This document shows positions 23,199-31,352 of a stretch of DNA of 64,000 bases, one piece after another (position 1 is the first letter of the stretch; every line of letters starts with the position of its first letter). A program made the translations under genes and the position numbers. This DNA is from Roseiflexus sp034432635 (GTDB taxonomy: Bacteria; Chloroflexota; Chloroflexia; Chloroflexales; Roseiflexaceae), in assembly GCA_034432635.1 (NCBI GenBank), contig DAOUBK010000026.1:56599-120598 (forward strand), read 5' to 3'. The notes under the pieces are model-generated. The model saw only the letters and a program-made list of their open reading frames with translations. It was not told the origin of the DNA and ran no database searches.

Positions 23199-23651
23199 AT
23201 GTACTATGCCGATCTGGAGCCTTACACTGCCTTTACGTACAATCTGCCGGGGTACACCTTCCTAGCGATCGGCTGGCTCGACTCGCAGTTTCCTTATCCG
23301 GTTGGTTCGACGCCGGTAGCATTTCAGGAGCGTTTGCGCGAGCATTGCGCGCGTGGCATTCACACCCCGATGCTTGGCTTCCACGAATGTGATTTTTGCG
23401 GGAAGTATCGCATCTTTCTGAAATATGGGAGCAAGGAGGTGACCAACGACAATGGCGAAATCTGGATCCTCGACGGAAACATTGTCTATGTCGCACCGGT
23501 CATGATCTACCACTACGTTACAGATCACAACTATCGACCGCCGCAGGTGTTTATCGATGCTGTTATGCGCTGCCCGCTGCCTTACGAAGCGGCATATCAG
23601 GAGATTATGCAATCGTATGGAGAGACGACGTGTGATTTTACCTGCGAGTAA
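23199..23651 (+). CDS. Uncharacterised small cysteine-containing protein (YxDLxPY / GFHxCxFC family)
   Basis: A 150-residue protein with start ATG 23199 behind GGAGG. It opens with YYADLEPYTAF, has GYTFLAIGWLDSQFPYP and then GFHECDFC, an H-x-C-x-x-C cluster that could bind a metal. These marks occur in a widespread group of small hypothetical proteins in actinobacteria and others, some of them sitting like immunity proteins beside toxin modules. Here the neighbour upstream is the caspase-like protein, which fits a toxin/immunity idea, but nothing more supports it. An in-frame ATG at 23163 lacks a ribosome site. Confidence 0.7.
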   Translation: MYYADLEPYTAFTYNLPGYTFLAIGWLDSQFPYPVGSTPVAFQERLREHCARGIHTPMLGFHECDFCGKYRIFLKYGSKEVTNDNGEIWILDGNIVYVAPVMIYHYVTDHNYRPPQVFIDAVMRCPLPYEAAYQEIMQSYGETTCDFTCE

Positions 23652-23876
23652 CATACGTTCGACCGGCATCCCACAATCAGTGTCGCCCTGCTCTGGTGAG
23701 CACGGAACGCTCGTGTCGGTGTGCTGCCCGGTCGTTTCAAACTGGCGCTCCTGCTTACGGATGTGCAGGAGATGGCGCGCGGGTGATCGGCGCAGGGGAC
23801 GGCTTCATGAATGCGGGCGGCAATCCACAGGACCGGGTGCCCTGGGGGTAACTTGAATTGCCGGGACTGTCTCCCG

Positions 23877-26324
23877 TTACCGGATGGGTTGCCGCCTGCG
23901 TGGATGGTTGTTCCGAAACAGTGATCGCCACGCCGCCCCAGTCCGCCCAATGAGCAGCGCGATCAGTTCACGCCGCAGCGTCTGCCAGTCTCCTTCCGGC
24001 AGTGGATCGTTCACGGTGTGACCCGGATGGTACCGCTCGGCGACAAAATTGCTGACGATCCGATCAATGGTGCGTTTCTGACGGGGAATGTGTTCGGTGA
24101 TCAGCGCGCCATACTCATACGGCGTCGCATCGGGCGGTGCGTGCACGCCAGCCCAATCGGACAATCGCGCTAGACGCGCATAAGCGGTGGCAGCAGGTGA
24201 TAGACCGCGCACATCCCAGCGCAACCACAGTGCTCCGGCGCCGATCAGCGTCGCCAGGCATGCCAGCATCCCGCCGATCAGTGCTGCCAGGCGCAACCGC
24301 TCCTGCATGCGCTGCGCTTCGATCTCGCGCTGTCGCGCATCCGCGTCGCCAATCGCCGGACCGGTATTGCGCTCGATCATTTCACGCAGCATGGCCTCCG
24401 GATCACTCAGCGCACCTCCCAGCCCCCCGGTTGTCTCCGGTCGTTCAGCCGCATCCGCCGGTGGAAATGCCGGTCGAACCGGTACACTGGCATACGGTGC
24501 CGGCGTTGGCTCGAAACGTTGCCAGCCATAGCCGGGGAAATACACTTCGGGCCAGCTATGGGCGATATTCTCATGAACCAGGTATACCCGTCGATCCGGA
24601 TCGAGTTCGCCACCGGCGTATCCCTGAACCCAGCGCGCCGGAACGCCCTCGGCGCGCAGCAGCACGACCATCGCTGACGCAAAGTCGTCGCAGTAGCCGC
24701 CCGGCGCATCGAACAGAAACCAGTCGACCCAATCGCGGTCTTCCGGTGGCATCGGACGCTGATCGTTGTACGGCAGGGTACGGAGATACTCCTGAATTGC
24801 CAGCGCCTTGTCGTAAGGTGTGACCGCGCCAGCATCGCGAACGATCGTTGCTGCCAGCTCGCGCACCTGTGGCGTCACTGTATCGGGCAATTGCAGATAC
24901 GACGTGCGTACCCATTCCGGATAGCCGGTTCCGCTTTCGCGCAGGCTCTGCTCATCGACGGTCGAGAGATACGTGGCAACAGTATAGGTTTGCGATGCCT
25001 CCAGCGGTGCTACGGCGACAACTGTCGCTGTTTCGGTGAAATTGGGCAACAACTCGCCAGATAGGTCGAGATAGCCATGCTGGATCAACACCGGCAAACT
25101 GGTAGAAGCCAGCGCCCCGCCGACCATCACCAGACCATCGGATCGTGTTTGCGCCAGCTCAAAAGTCGTCGTCACCAGCGTGCGTCCCCGCAGTTCGGGT
25201 TGTTCCAGCAGCTCGCCGGGCGCCAGCGGCGTGCGCGCATCTTCAGCGGTCGTCGCTCCCAGTGCAGCGCGCGCCCGCTCACCCACCGCGTTCTGCCACA
25301 TCCGACCGGTATAGCGGTCGAACGCAGTTGCACGCCAGTAACTGTACTCGCGGGATCGCACCGTCATCACCAGTGCCGTTCCCAACTGACGGGGACCGCC
25401 AACCCGCGCGTTCCGGGTCAGAAAAGCGCCGGTCGTGCCAGGTGGCGCATTGATCGTGCTGAATGCATCCTGCCATCCCTCGCGCAGCGCCACAATCGGT
25501 GTGCGAATGGTGCGCCAGAGATGAGCCAGATGTTCATTGTCCGGACGGTTGGGCAGAAAGGCAGTGACAATCACCAGCAGAACGAACGTGATGCACCATG
25601 CCAGCAGCATGCGCGCCGGCAGAAAGTCCGGAAACTCGACGTGTGTCGCCCGCCAGAGACGCTGGTTCGCAACGACGTGCTGGTAAACGATCAGAAGCAG
25701 GGCAGCGATGAGGAACAGAAAGAACAATCCGGTCGGTTTGGGCCAGGCATAAGTGTAGTTGATCAGAATGATGCCCGCGTTCAACCCAACCGCGATCCAG
25801 GCGTGTTGATGACGAAACGCCAGCCAGCCGGTGGCATACCCGACAATCCAGACAATCAGCGCCAGCGTGATGACAAACAGCACGATGTCCTCGCCACGAC
25901 CGCCCGCCTGAAGTGTGCGCACCCAGATAAGTGCGCGCAGCACGACTTCCGTTGCATAATCGCCCCAGGTTATCAGGCGCTGCGCCTTCGCCGATCCAAA
26001 CTCTGCCGCCGCCTGCGCGCCAATAATCGGGCTGATCTGACGAACAATAAACACGATGCCGGGGAACAACGCCAGCGGGTGCGCCACCCATGCCGGCATC
26101 CAGGAGACGCGGGCAAAGACCGTACCGGTAACGAGTGCCGTCAGACCGATCCCTGTCAGCATGGTGAGACCATCCGCCCAATTGGCAACTTCGAGGCTGC
26201 GTGTCACGCTCCAGACGATGGTGACCGTCAGCAGAAATGGGAGCGTGAGCGATCCGACTTCGAGTCGCGCAAGCCAGGAACGCGATGGGGTCTCATTTGG
26301 AACGGTTGCAACCGGGGATCTCAT
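23877..26324 (-). CDS. TgpA-like membrane transglutaminase (DUF3488 / transglutaminase core / DUF4129)
   Basis: An 815-residue protein. The first 270 residues hold about eight membrane segments (DUF3488 type). A periplasmic part follows with the transglutaminase-like core at about 480-610: catalytic Cys in GGYCDDFASA, His in ENIAHSWPEV, and GWQRFEPTP where the third residue of the triad would be expected; here Glu stands at the position where Asp is commoner. A further span near 690-710 leads to a C-terminal DUF4129 domain (ATAYARLARL, YHPG). The ATG at 26324 overlaps the tatD stop (ATGA). In Pseudomonas TgpA is essential and its partner is a MoxR/DUF58 pair, neither of which is seen here. 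Confidence 0.9.
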   Translation of the reverse strand: MRSPVATVPNETPSRSWLARLEVGSLTLPFLLTVTIVWSVTRSLEVANWADGLTMLTGIGLTALVTGTVFARVSWMPAWVAHPLALFPGIVFIVRQISPIIGAQAAAEFGSAKAQRLITWGDYATEVVLRALIWVRTLQAGGRGEDIVLFVITLALIVWIVGYATGWLAFRHQHAWIAVGLNAGIILINYTYAWPKPTGLFFLFLIAALLLIVYQHVVANQRLWRATHVEFPDFLPARMLLAWCITFVLLVIVTAFLPNRPDNEHLAHLWRTIRTPIVALREGWQDAFSTINAPPGTTGAFLTRNARVGGPRQLGTALVMTVRSREYSYWRATAFDRYTGRMWQNAVGERARAALGATTAEDARTPLAPGELLEQPELRGRTLVTTTFELAQTRSDGLVMVGGALASTSLPVLIQHGYLDLSGELLPNFTETATVVAVAPLEASQTYTVATYLSTVDEQSLRESGTGYPEWVRTSYLQLPDTVTPQVRELAATIVRDAGAVTPYDKALAIQEYLRTLPYNDQRPMPPEDRDWVDWFLFDAPGGYCDDFASAMVVLLRAEGVPARWVQGYAGGELDPDRRVYLVHENIAHSWPEVYFPGYGWQRFEPTPAPYASVPVRPAFPPADAAERPETTGGLGGALSDPEAMLREMIERNTGPAIGDADARQREIEAQRMQERLRLAALIGGMLACLATLIGAGALWLRWDVRGLSPAATAYARLARLSDWAGVHAPPDATPYEYGALITEHIPRQKRTIDRIVSNFVAERYHPGHTVNDPLPEGDWQTLRRELIALLIGRTGAAWRSLFRNNHPRRRQPIR

Positions 26325-27094
26325 AGCCCGAAAATCGCTTTCGCATTGCGCCACACCACATCGACCAGCGCATCGAGTGGCATTCCGCGTAGCACAGCAA
26401 GACGTTCGGCAATCAGACGAACGTGAGCGGGTTCGTTACGCTTTCCGCGCAAGGGATGCGGCGCCAGATAGGGGCTGTCGGTTTCGGTGAGAAGCCGGTC
26501 GAGCGGGGTGCGTCGCACCACCTCATGCAGATCGACGGCTTTCGGGAAGGTGACCGGACCGCTGAAGGAGAGGTAGAAGCCGATCTCCAGGCACTGCTCA
26601 GCATACCTCCAGTCGCCGGAGAACGAGTGCATCACGCCGGTCAGACCACGGGCTGCGTCGCGCAACACGCGAATCGTATCATTATGCGCATCGCGGCTGT
26701 GAATAACGACGGGCAACCCCAGTTCACGCGCCAGATCGAGTTGCGCCCGAAAACAGGCTTCTTGACGAGCAGGCGGGGCGGCATTCCAGTAGTAGTCCAG
26801 ACCGATCTCGCCGATAGCGACGACCCTGGGTTGTACCGCCAGCGCGCACACCTGATCGAGCCAGTCGTCCGGTAGTTCAGCCACGTGGTTTGGTTGCACG
26901 CCAACGACTGCGTAGATCGGTGCGTGCTGCGCCGCAAGAGTAACCGCCGTGTGCGACGTTGCCAGGTCGTAGCCAGTTTCTATGATTTGCGCGACGCCGG
27001 CAGCTGCGGCGCGCTCTAACACCGCACTGCGATCGGCATCGAACTGAGCCGATCCAAGATGAGCATGGGTGTCGATAAAGTGAGTTGCATCCAT
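26321..27094 (-). CDS. tatD: TatD-family metal-dependent hydrolase (DNase)
   Basis: A 257-residue TIM-barrel hydrolase. Metal ligands are seen in order: DTHAHLGSAQFDADR, GEIGLDYYW, VVIHSRDAHNDT, VMHSFSGD and TETDSPYLAPHP. TatD-type enzymes are 3'-5' exonucleases on DNA and RNA and some act as D-aminoacyl-type hydrolases. Start ATG 27094 is chosen because homology starts at DATHFIDTHAHL and TGGTACAAT sits just 11 bases upstream, making the message nearly leaderless. It is coupled to the transglutaminase gene downstream. Confidence 0.93.
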   Translation of the reverse strand: MDATHFIDTHAHLGSAQFDADRSAVLERAAAAGVAQIIETGYDLATSHTAVTLAAQHAPIYAVVGVQPNHVAELPDDWLDQVCALAVQPRVVAIGEIGLDYYWNAAPPARQEACFRAQLDLARELGLPVVIHSRDAHNDTIRVLRDAARGLTGVMHSFSGDWRYAEQCLEIGFYLSFSGPVTFPKAVDLHEVVRRTPLDRLLTETDSPYLAPHPLRGKRNEPAHVRLIAERLAVLRGMPLDALVDVVWRNAKAIFGL

Positions 27095-27104
27095 CACGCC
27101 CGGT

Positions 27105-27113
27105 ATTGTACCA
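27105..27113 (-). promoter_or_regulatory. Extended -10 promoter (TGG TACAAT) of tatD
   Basis: On the minus strand TGGTACAAT spans 27113-27105. The -10 box ends 10 bases before the ATG at 27094, so transcription would start within a few bases of translation. Confidence 0.6.
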
Positions 27114-27147
27114 TGCAGACGGTCGTCTTCGCCGACGAACGAAGCCG

Positions 27148-27156
27148 TGATACAAT
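27148..27156 (+). promoter_or_regulatory. Extended -10 promoter (TGA TACAAT) of the hybrid kinase gene
   Basis: TGATACAAT ends 6 bases before the ATG at 27163, which predicts a leaderless transcript starting at the start codon itself. It is divergent from the tatD promoter 35 bases away. Confidence 0.6.
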
Positions 27157-27162
27157 AGCGCA

Positions 27163-28377
27163 ATGCAACACCAGATCCGCATCCTGATCGTCGAAGATGA
27201 TCCGACGATTGCCAGCCTGGTTGGAATTGTTCTGCGCGAGGCTGGTTACCAGACGTTCCGCGTGGAAACTGCCGCCGATGCCCTTCAAATCGCGGAAACA
27301 AACGCCTTTGATCTGGTGGTGCTGGACTGGATGCTGCCCGACACGCCAGGAGTTCAGATCTGCGCTGCATTGAAGGAGCGATCGGGACGACGATTCCTGC
27401 CGATTTTGATGTTGACTGCTAAAGGTGAACTTTCTGACCGGGTCACGGCGCTCGATGCCGGCGTTGACGACTATCTGACCAAGCCGTTCTATATCGAGGA
27501 GTTGAGGGCGCGTGTACGGGCGTTGCTCCGCATTCGCGCGACAGAAAACGAACGCGACGCTGTGATGGCGGCGCTCGAAGCTCAGAATGAAGCGTTGCGG
27601 GTTGCCAATGAGCAATTGCGAACCATGCAGGCGCAACTCGTTCAGAGCTCGAAACTCGCCGCTCTGGGTGAGATCGTCGCCGGTGTGGCACATGAACTGA
27701 ACAATCCACTGGCGATCGTTCTCGGCAACGCTGAACTGCTCCCACCGCAACACGATCCAGAGGATCAACGATCAGTCGCACAGATTATCGAAAGCGCCAA
27801 GCGTGCCTGCCGCGTCGTTCAGAGTCTGGCAACCTTCGCCCGGCGCGGTCCGATGGCAAAAGAATGGACGTCGCCGGCCGATCTGATCGAGCGTGTGCTC
27901 GATCTTAAAAGGGCTGCGCTGCGATCTGCCGGTATTGCCCTCGAAGTCGCCTGTTCGTCCGATCTTCCACTGATCTGGGTCGATGTTCCACAAATGCAAC
28001 AGGTTCTGCTCAATCTGCTTCAAAACGCTGAACACGCCCTGTCCGGCGTACCTGCGCCACGGGTGTGGTTGACCGTAGCGCGAGGACATGCTGAAAAACC
28101 GCCGTTGCCCCCCGTGCAACCCTGCAATGTTGGTGGCGCATTTGTATGCTTCGATGTTGCTGATAACGGGCCCGGTATCCTAGATCTCGTTGTCGAGCGA
28201 TTGTTCCAGCCATTCGTCACCACCCGCCCTCCCGGTCAGGGATCGGGTCTGGGTCTGGCAATAGCATATGGCATTGTGACCGGGCATGGCGGTCAGATAC
28301 TGATCAATACGCGCTCGGCTCAGGGAACCGCCGTACGGGTCGCACTGCCGGTCGATCCGCCGGAGAGCGCCGCGTAG
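27163..28377 (+). CDS. Hybrid response regulator-histidine kinase (REC-HisKA-HATPase)
   Basis: A 404-residue cytoplasmic protein with the receiver first. REC domain about 5-120: acidic pocket ILIVEDDPT, phospho-acceptor Asp in VVLDWMLPDTPG and Lys in YLTKPF. A helical linker (about 125-160) is followed by HisKA with the H-box GVAHELNNPLA, then the HATPase domain: N box LLNLLQNAEHAL, G1 VADNGPGI and G2 GQGSGLGLAIAYG. There is no membrane segment or sensor domain, so it probably receives phosphate or protein signals inside the cell and passes them on. No separate output regulator lies beside it. It heads a run with uracil-DNA glycosylase and acyl-CoA dehydrogenase. Confidence 0.92.
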   Translation: MQHQIRILIVEDDPTIASLVGIVLREAGYQTFRVETAADALQIAETNAFDLVVLDWMLPDTPGVQICAALKERSGRRFLPILMLTAKGELSDRVTALDAGVDDYLTKPFYIEELRARVRALLRIRATENERDAVMAALEAQNEALRVANEQLRTMQAQLVQSSKLAALGEIVAGVAHELNNPLAIVLGNAELLPPQHDPEDQRSVAQIIESAKRACRVVQSLATFARRGPMAKEWTSPADLIERVLDLKRAALRSAGIALEVACSSDLPLIWVDVPQMQQVLLNLLQNAEHALSGVPAPRVWLTVARGHAEKPPLPPVQPCNVGGAFVCFDVADNGPGILDLVVERLFQPFVTTRPPGQGSGLGLAIAYGIVTGHGGQILINTRSAQGTAVRVALPVDPPESAA

Positions 28378-28392
28378 CAGGAATGATAGCGT

Positions 28393-28971
28393 ATGATCTC
28401 CCTGGTGCAGCAGCAACAGTGTGTGCGCTGTCCGGCGCTCGTTGCCAGTCGGCGGCGCATCGTTCATGGTTATGGCGATGTGAAGAGCGGCATTGTCTTT
28501 ATTGGCGAAGCGCCGGGGCGTCACGGCGCTGATCGGACAGGCATTCCGTTTTGGGGTGATCGCTCAGGTCGTGTATTGCGCCGCATGCTAGTCCGTCTCG
28601 GTCTTGCTAGTGACGAAACCGCGACGGCGTCGCTGCGCTGTTTCATCACCAATACGGTGCGCTGCTGTCCGCCAGGAAACCGCACACCTACCACCGCAGA
28701 GGTGCGATCCTGTCGTGAGTGGTTGCAGGCTGAACTCGATGCAATCAAACCACGCCTGATCGTTCCGGTTGGGCGCATTGCGCTCCAGGAAGTGGGAAAA
28801 CGGTACCTGGAAGGTTCGCCGGGCGCCATCCGCGCGCTCCACGCAACCGTACTCTGCGGCAGAGAGGTCACCATCCTGCCCATGATGCACCCGGCGCGCA
28901 TCGGTCGTGTCGATGTCGAAGCGTTCATTGCGGCAATGCAGCCGCTCGTTGATGGAAGGAATAAACTATGA
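28393..28971 (+). CDS. Uracil-DNA glycosylase, iron-sulfur (family 4/5-like)
   Basis: A 192-residue enzyme of the UDG superfamily. Motif 1 is FIGEAPGRHG and motif 2 MMHPARIGR. N-terminal cysteines in CVRCPAL together with those in RCCPPGNRTP and SCREWL can hold the 4Fe-4S cluster of the thermostable family 4/5 enzymes. It removes uracil from DNA formed by cytosine deamination, a common need in thermophiles. It starts 15 bases after the kinase gene and its stop overlaps the next gene's ATG (28968-28971), so it is probably co-transcribed with both. Confidence 0.88.
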   Translation: MISLVQQQQCVRCPALVASRRRIVHGYGDVKSGIVFIGEAPGRHGADRTGIPFWGDRSGRVLRRMLVRLGLASDETATASLRCFITNTVRCCPPGNRTPTTAEVRSCREWLQAELDAIKPRLIVPVGRIALQEVGKRYLEGSPGAIRALHATVLCGREVTILPMMHPARIGRVDVEAFIAAMQPLVDGRNKL

Positions 28972-30119
28972 ACTTCGATCTGACGCCTGAACATCAGCGC
29001 ATTCGCGCAGAAGTACGCCGCTTCGCCGAGCAGGAGATTGCTCCACGCGCCCGTCACGTCGATGAGACGGGAGAGTTCCCGGCGGAAACCTTGCGAAAGA
29101 TGGCGGAATTGGGACTGATGGGGTTGCCGTTCCCCGAAGAGTATGGTGGCGCCGGCGCCGACAGTATCTCGACGGCGATTGCCATCGAAGAGGTTGCGCG
29201 CGCGTGCGGTTCCACAGCGCTGATCTATTCGGCGCACCTGGGGTTGGGGTGTGCGCCGATTGCCATGTTTGGCACCGAGGAACAGAAACGACGCTTTTTG
29301 CGACCGGCTGCCGAGGGACGGCATTTAGGTGCATTTGCGCTCACCGAGCCGCACGCCGGTTCCGATGCCGGCGCCACCCGCACAACCGCACGGCTCGAAA
29401 ACGGAGAGTGGGTGATCAACGGCGCCAAGATGTGGATCACAAGCGCCTCGGTTGCCGGGCATCTGATTGTCACAGCGGTGACCGATCCGGGGGAGCGCCA
29501 CTCGATCAGCGCCATTATTGTGCCTGCCGGAACGCCGGGATTGAGTTTTGGCAAACCGGAAGCCAAGATGGGGTTGCGTGGCTCAATCACGAATGCGGTG
29601 ACTTTCGAGGATGTGCGGGTGCCTGAAGCGAATCTGCTGGGTCGTCGGGGGCGCGGTTTGCAGCAGTTTCTTGCCGTGCTCGACGGTGGGCGCATTGGGA
29701 TTGGAGCGATGGCGATTGGGCTGGCGCAGGCGGCGTTTGAGATCGCATCCGCCTATGCGCGTGAACGTACCGCCTTCGGCAAACTTATCGGCGCTTACGA
29801 ATCGGTATCGAACATGATCGCCGACATGGCTGTAGGGCTGGAAGCAGCGCGGTTGCTGGTGTATCAGGCGGCGTGGTTGAAAGACCAGGGACGCCAGTAC
29901 AGCCGTGAGGCGGCGATAGCCAAACTGTACGCATCGGAGGTTGGCGAGAAAATCTGCCGCGACGCTATTCAGGTGCTCGGTGGGTACGGCTACAGCAGCG
30001 AGTATCCACTCGAACGCATCTACCGCGATCAGCGCCTGCTCACCATCGGCGAGGGAACCTCGGAGATCCTGCGCGTGGTGATCGCCCGCCAGATTCTGGG
30101 AGAATTCGTTGGACGGTGA
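28968..30119 (+). CDS. Acyl-CoA dehydrogenase
   Basis: A 383-residue FAD enzyme that oxidises acyl-CoA to enoyl-CoA. The usual landmarks occur in order: PEEYGGAGAD, FALTEPHAGSDAG with the substrate-shielding loop, KMWITSA, GLRGSIT, ERTAFGKLIGAYESV, QVLGGYGYSSEYPLERIYRD and the C-terminal TIGEGTSEI whose Glu is the usual catalytic base. Length is typical for short/branched-chain members. Overlap with the glycosylase gene makes an unusual repair-metabolism operon; whether this has meaning is unknown. Confidence 0.94.
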   Translation: MNFDLTPEHQRIRAEVRRFAEQEIAPRARHVDETGEFPAETLRKMAELGLMGLPFPEEYGGAGADSISTAIAIEEVARACGSTALIYSAHLGLGCAPIAMFGTEEQKRRFLRPAAEGRHLGAFALTEPHAGSDAGATRTTARLENGEWVINGAKMWITSASVAGHLIVTAVTDPGERHSISAIIVPAGTPGLSFGKPEAKMGLRGSITNAVTFEDVRVPEANLLGRRGRGLQQFLAVLDGGRIGIGAMAIGLAQAAFEIASAYARERTAFGKLIGAYESVSNMIADMAVGLEAARLLVYQAAWLKDQGRQYSREAAIAKLYASEVGEKICRDAIQVLGGYGYSSEYPLERIYRDQRLLTIGEGTSEILRVVIARQILGEFVGR

Positions 30120-30307
30120 TGGTGGCGGAGGGGTTAAGGGCGCGTTGATTGAAGTATGCGCGCAACAATCTCTTTCTGTCCCCGGTGAAGGGCAGTCTTC
30201 CTGCTCTGGGACGCCGTGGTTCAACCCTGATCTGCACGTAGCGAGGGTGTGGAATCGGGCAGGTTGCTGATGGGCAGTGCGATCTGCAGTTTACGCCGTA
30301 CAGTGCG

Positions 30308-31264
30308 TCAACGTTGTTCCTGCCCCAACATCCATCCCTCAACCCGTCGGATGATCGTGTCATTCGGTTCACCAACGGCGCGGTATCCAAGCACAACGTT
30401 CAACGCGCCGAAAAGTCCAACTGTTGCATCGAAATCATCATCGCCGCCTGGTGCTGCCCCGAACCCGTTGCTGATCGCGCAGTGGAGATCGGGATCGAGA
30501 ATGACGTCGGCAGCATCCGCCCACATCAGCAATACCGCTCCAGCCGCCGCTCGCGTTGCCTGCCTGCGTTTGCTGCCCCGGAATGTAACTCCCAGATGAT
30601 GGTAGCATTCGCGGGGATACGTCTCGGCGACGACGAGTCGTCCTGCAGCGATCAGGTCGTCCAGACGCCCATCGAAGGGCCAGAGCCAGGGGAATGCCGG
30701 ATCATCAGAGGTGAACGCGCGGCGCGCCGCGCCTAGCATATCACGCCACCCGATGATCGTTGCTTTACCGACCTGTTGCGCGCCAAGCGTCCAGAAGATC
30801 GGTGCTGCGGCGCGCCGCGCAGGGGAGGCGTGATCGCAACGACGACGCAGATCATCGATGGTTGTCATCCCCAGCGCCTGAACCAGATGCGCCTGCCGCG
30901 TTCCACCCGGTCGCTGTGGATAGAATGGGCGACCAATGCTGATCTCACTAGGATGGGCGGCGACATCGTAGAAGTGCGCCCATTGCCCGCTGCCTAACTG
31001 TGGCAGGATCGCTGCGAAGTCGGTGACTCCGGCGAGAGCAGCATAACGTTCCGGCAGTCCGAGCGGGAAATCGACACCGAAGAGGATGCCGCCACGTGGC
31101 GCAAGTGTGCGCAGGCGGGGTAGCAGCATCTGCGCATCGCCTGCCGGACCGGGCGCATACGCGATGTATCTGCCATCGGATCGGTGCAGTGCATACGCCA
31201 GGCGCCGTCGCGCCGGGCTCGATCCCCAGTCGGCATGGGCGACAAGTGCAGGTAGGGACGTCAT
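30308..31264 (-). CDS. Uncharacterised protein, possibly DUF429-like (RNase H-like fold)
   Basis: A 318-residue cytoplasmic protein. The start ATG 31264 gives MTSLPALVAHADWGSSPARR, where the conserved Asp-Trp early in the first strand and GGILFGVDFPLGLPERY are similar to DUF429 predicted nucleases, in which such acidic residues bind metal. Later features are AETYPRECYHHLG and CAISNGFGAAPGGDDDFDATVGLFG, again acidic and well placed for an active site. The 5' extension to 31336 is unlike a natural N-terminus. It follows the M1 peptidase on the same strand by 88 bases. Confidence 0.7.
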   Translation of the reverse strand: MTSLPALVAHADWGSSPARRRLAYALHRSDGRYIAYAPGPAGDAQMLLPRLRTLAPRGGILFGVDFPLGLPERYAALAGVTDFAAILPQLGSGQWAHFYDVAAHPSEISIGRPFYPQRPGGTRQAHLVQALGMTTIDDLRRRCDHASPARRAAAPIFWTLGAQQVGKATIIGWRDMLGAARRAFTSDDPAFPWLWPFDGRLDDLIAAGRLVVAETYPRECYHHLGVTFRGSKRRQATRAAAGAVLLMWADAADVILDPDLHCAISNGFGAAPGGDDDFDATVGLFGALNVVLGYRAVGEPNDTIIRRVEGWMLGQEQR

Positions 31265-31352
31265 GGCAGGGAGACGGGCACAGCGACATCGATACGGCGA
31301 CTCAGCCGCAGTACATGTTCCGGCATCGGTTGCCACGTATGGGAAGGGCGCA

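Noticed and set aside
23877..26426. Long plus-strand frame opposite the transglutaminase gene
   Set aside because: It is an antisense shadow of high GC coding sequence, with no family motifs and extreme Arg/His/Gln composition.
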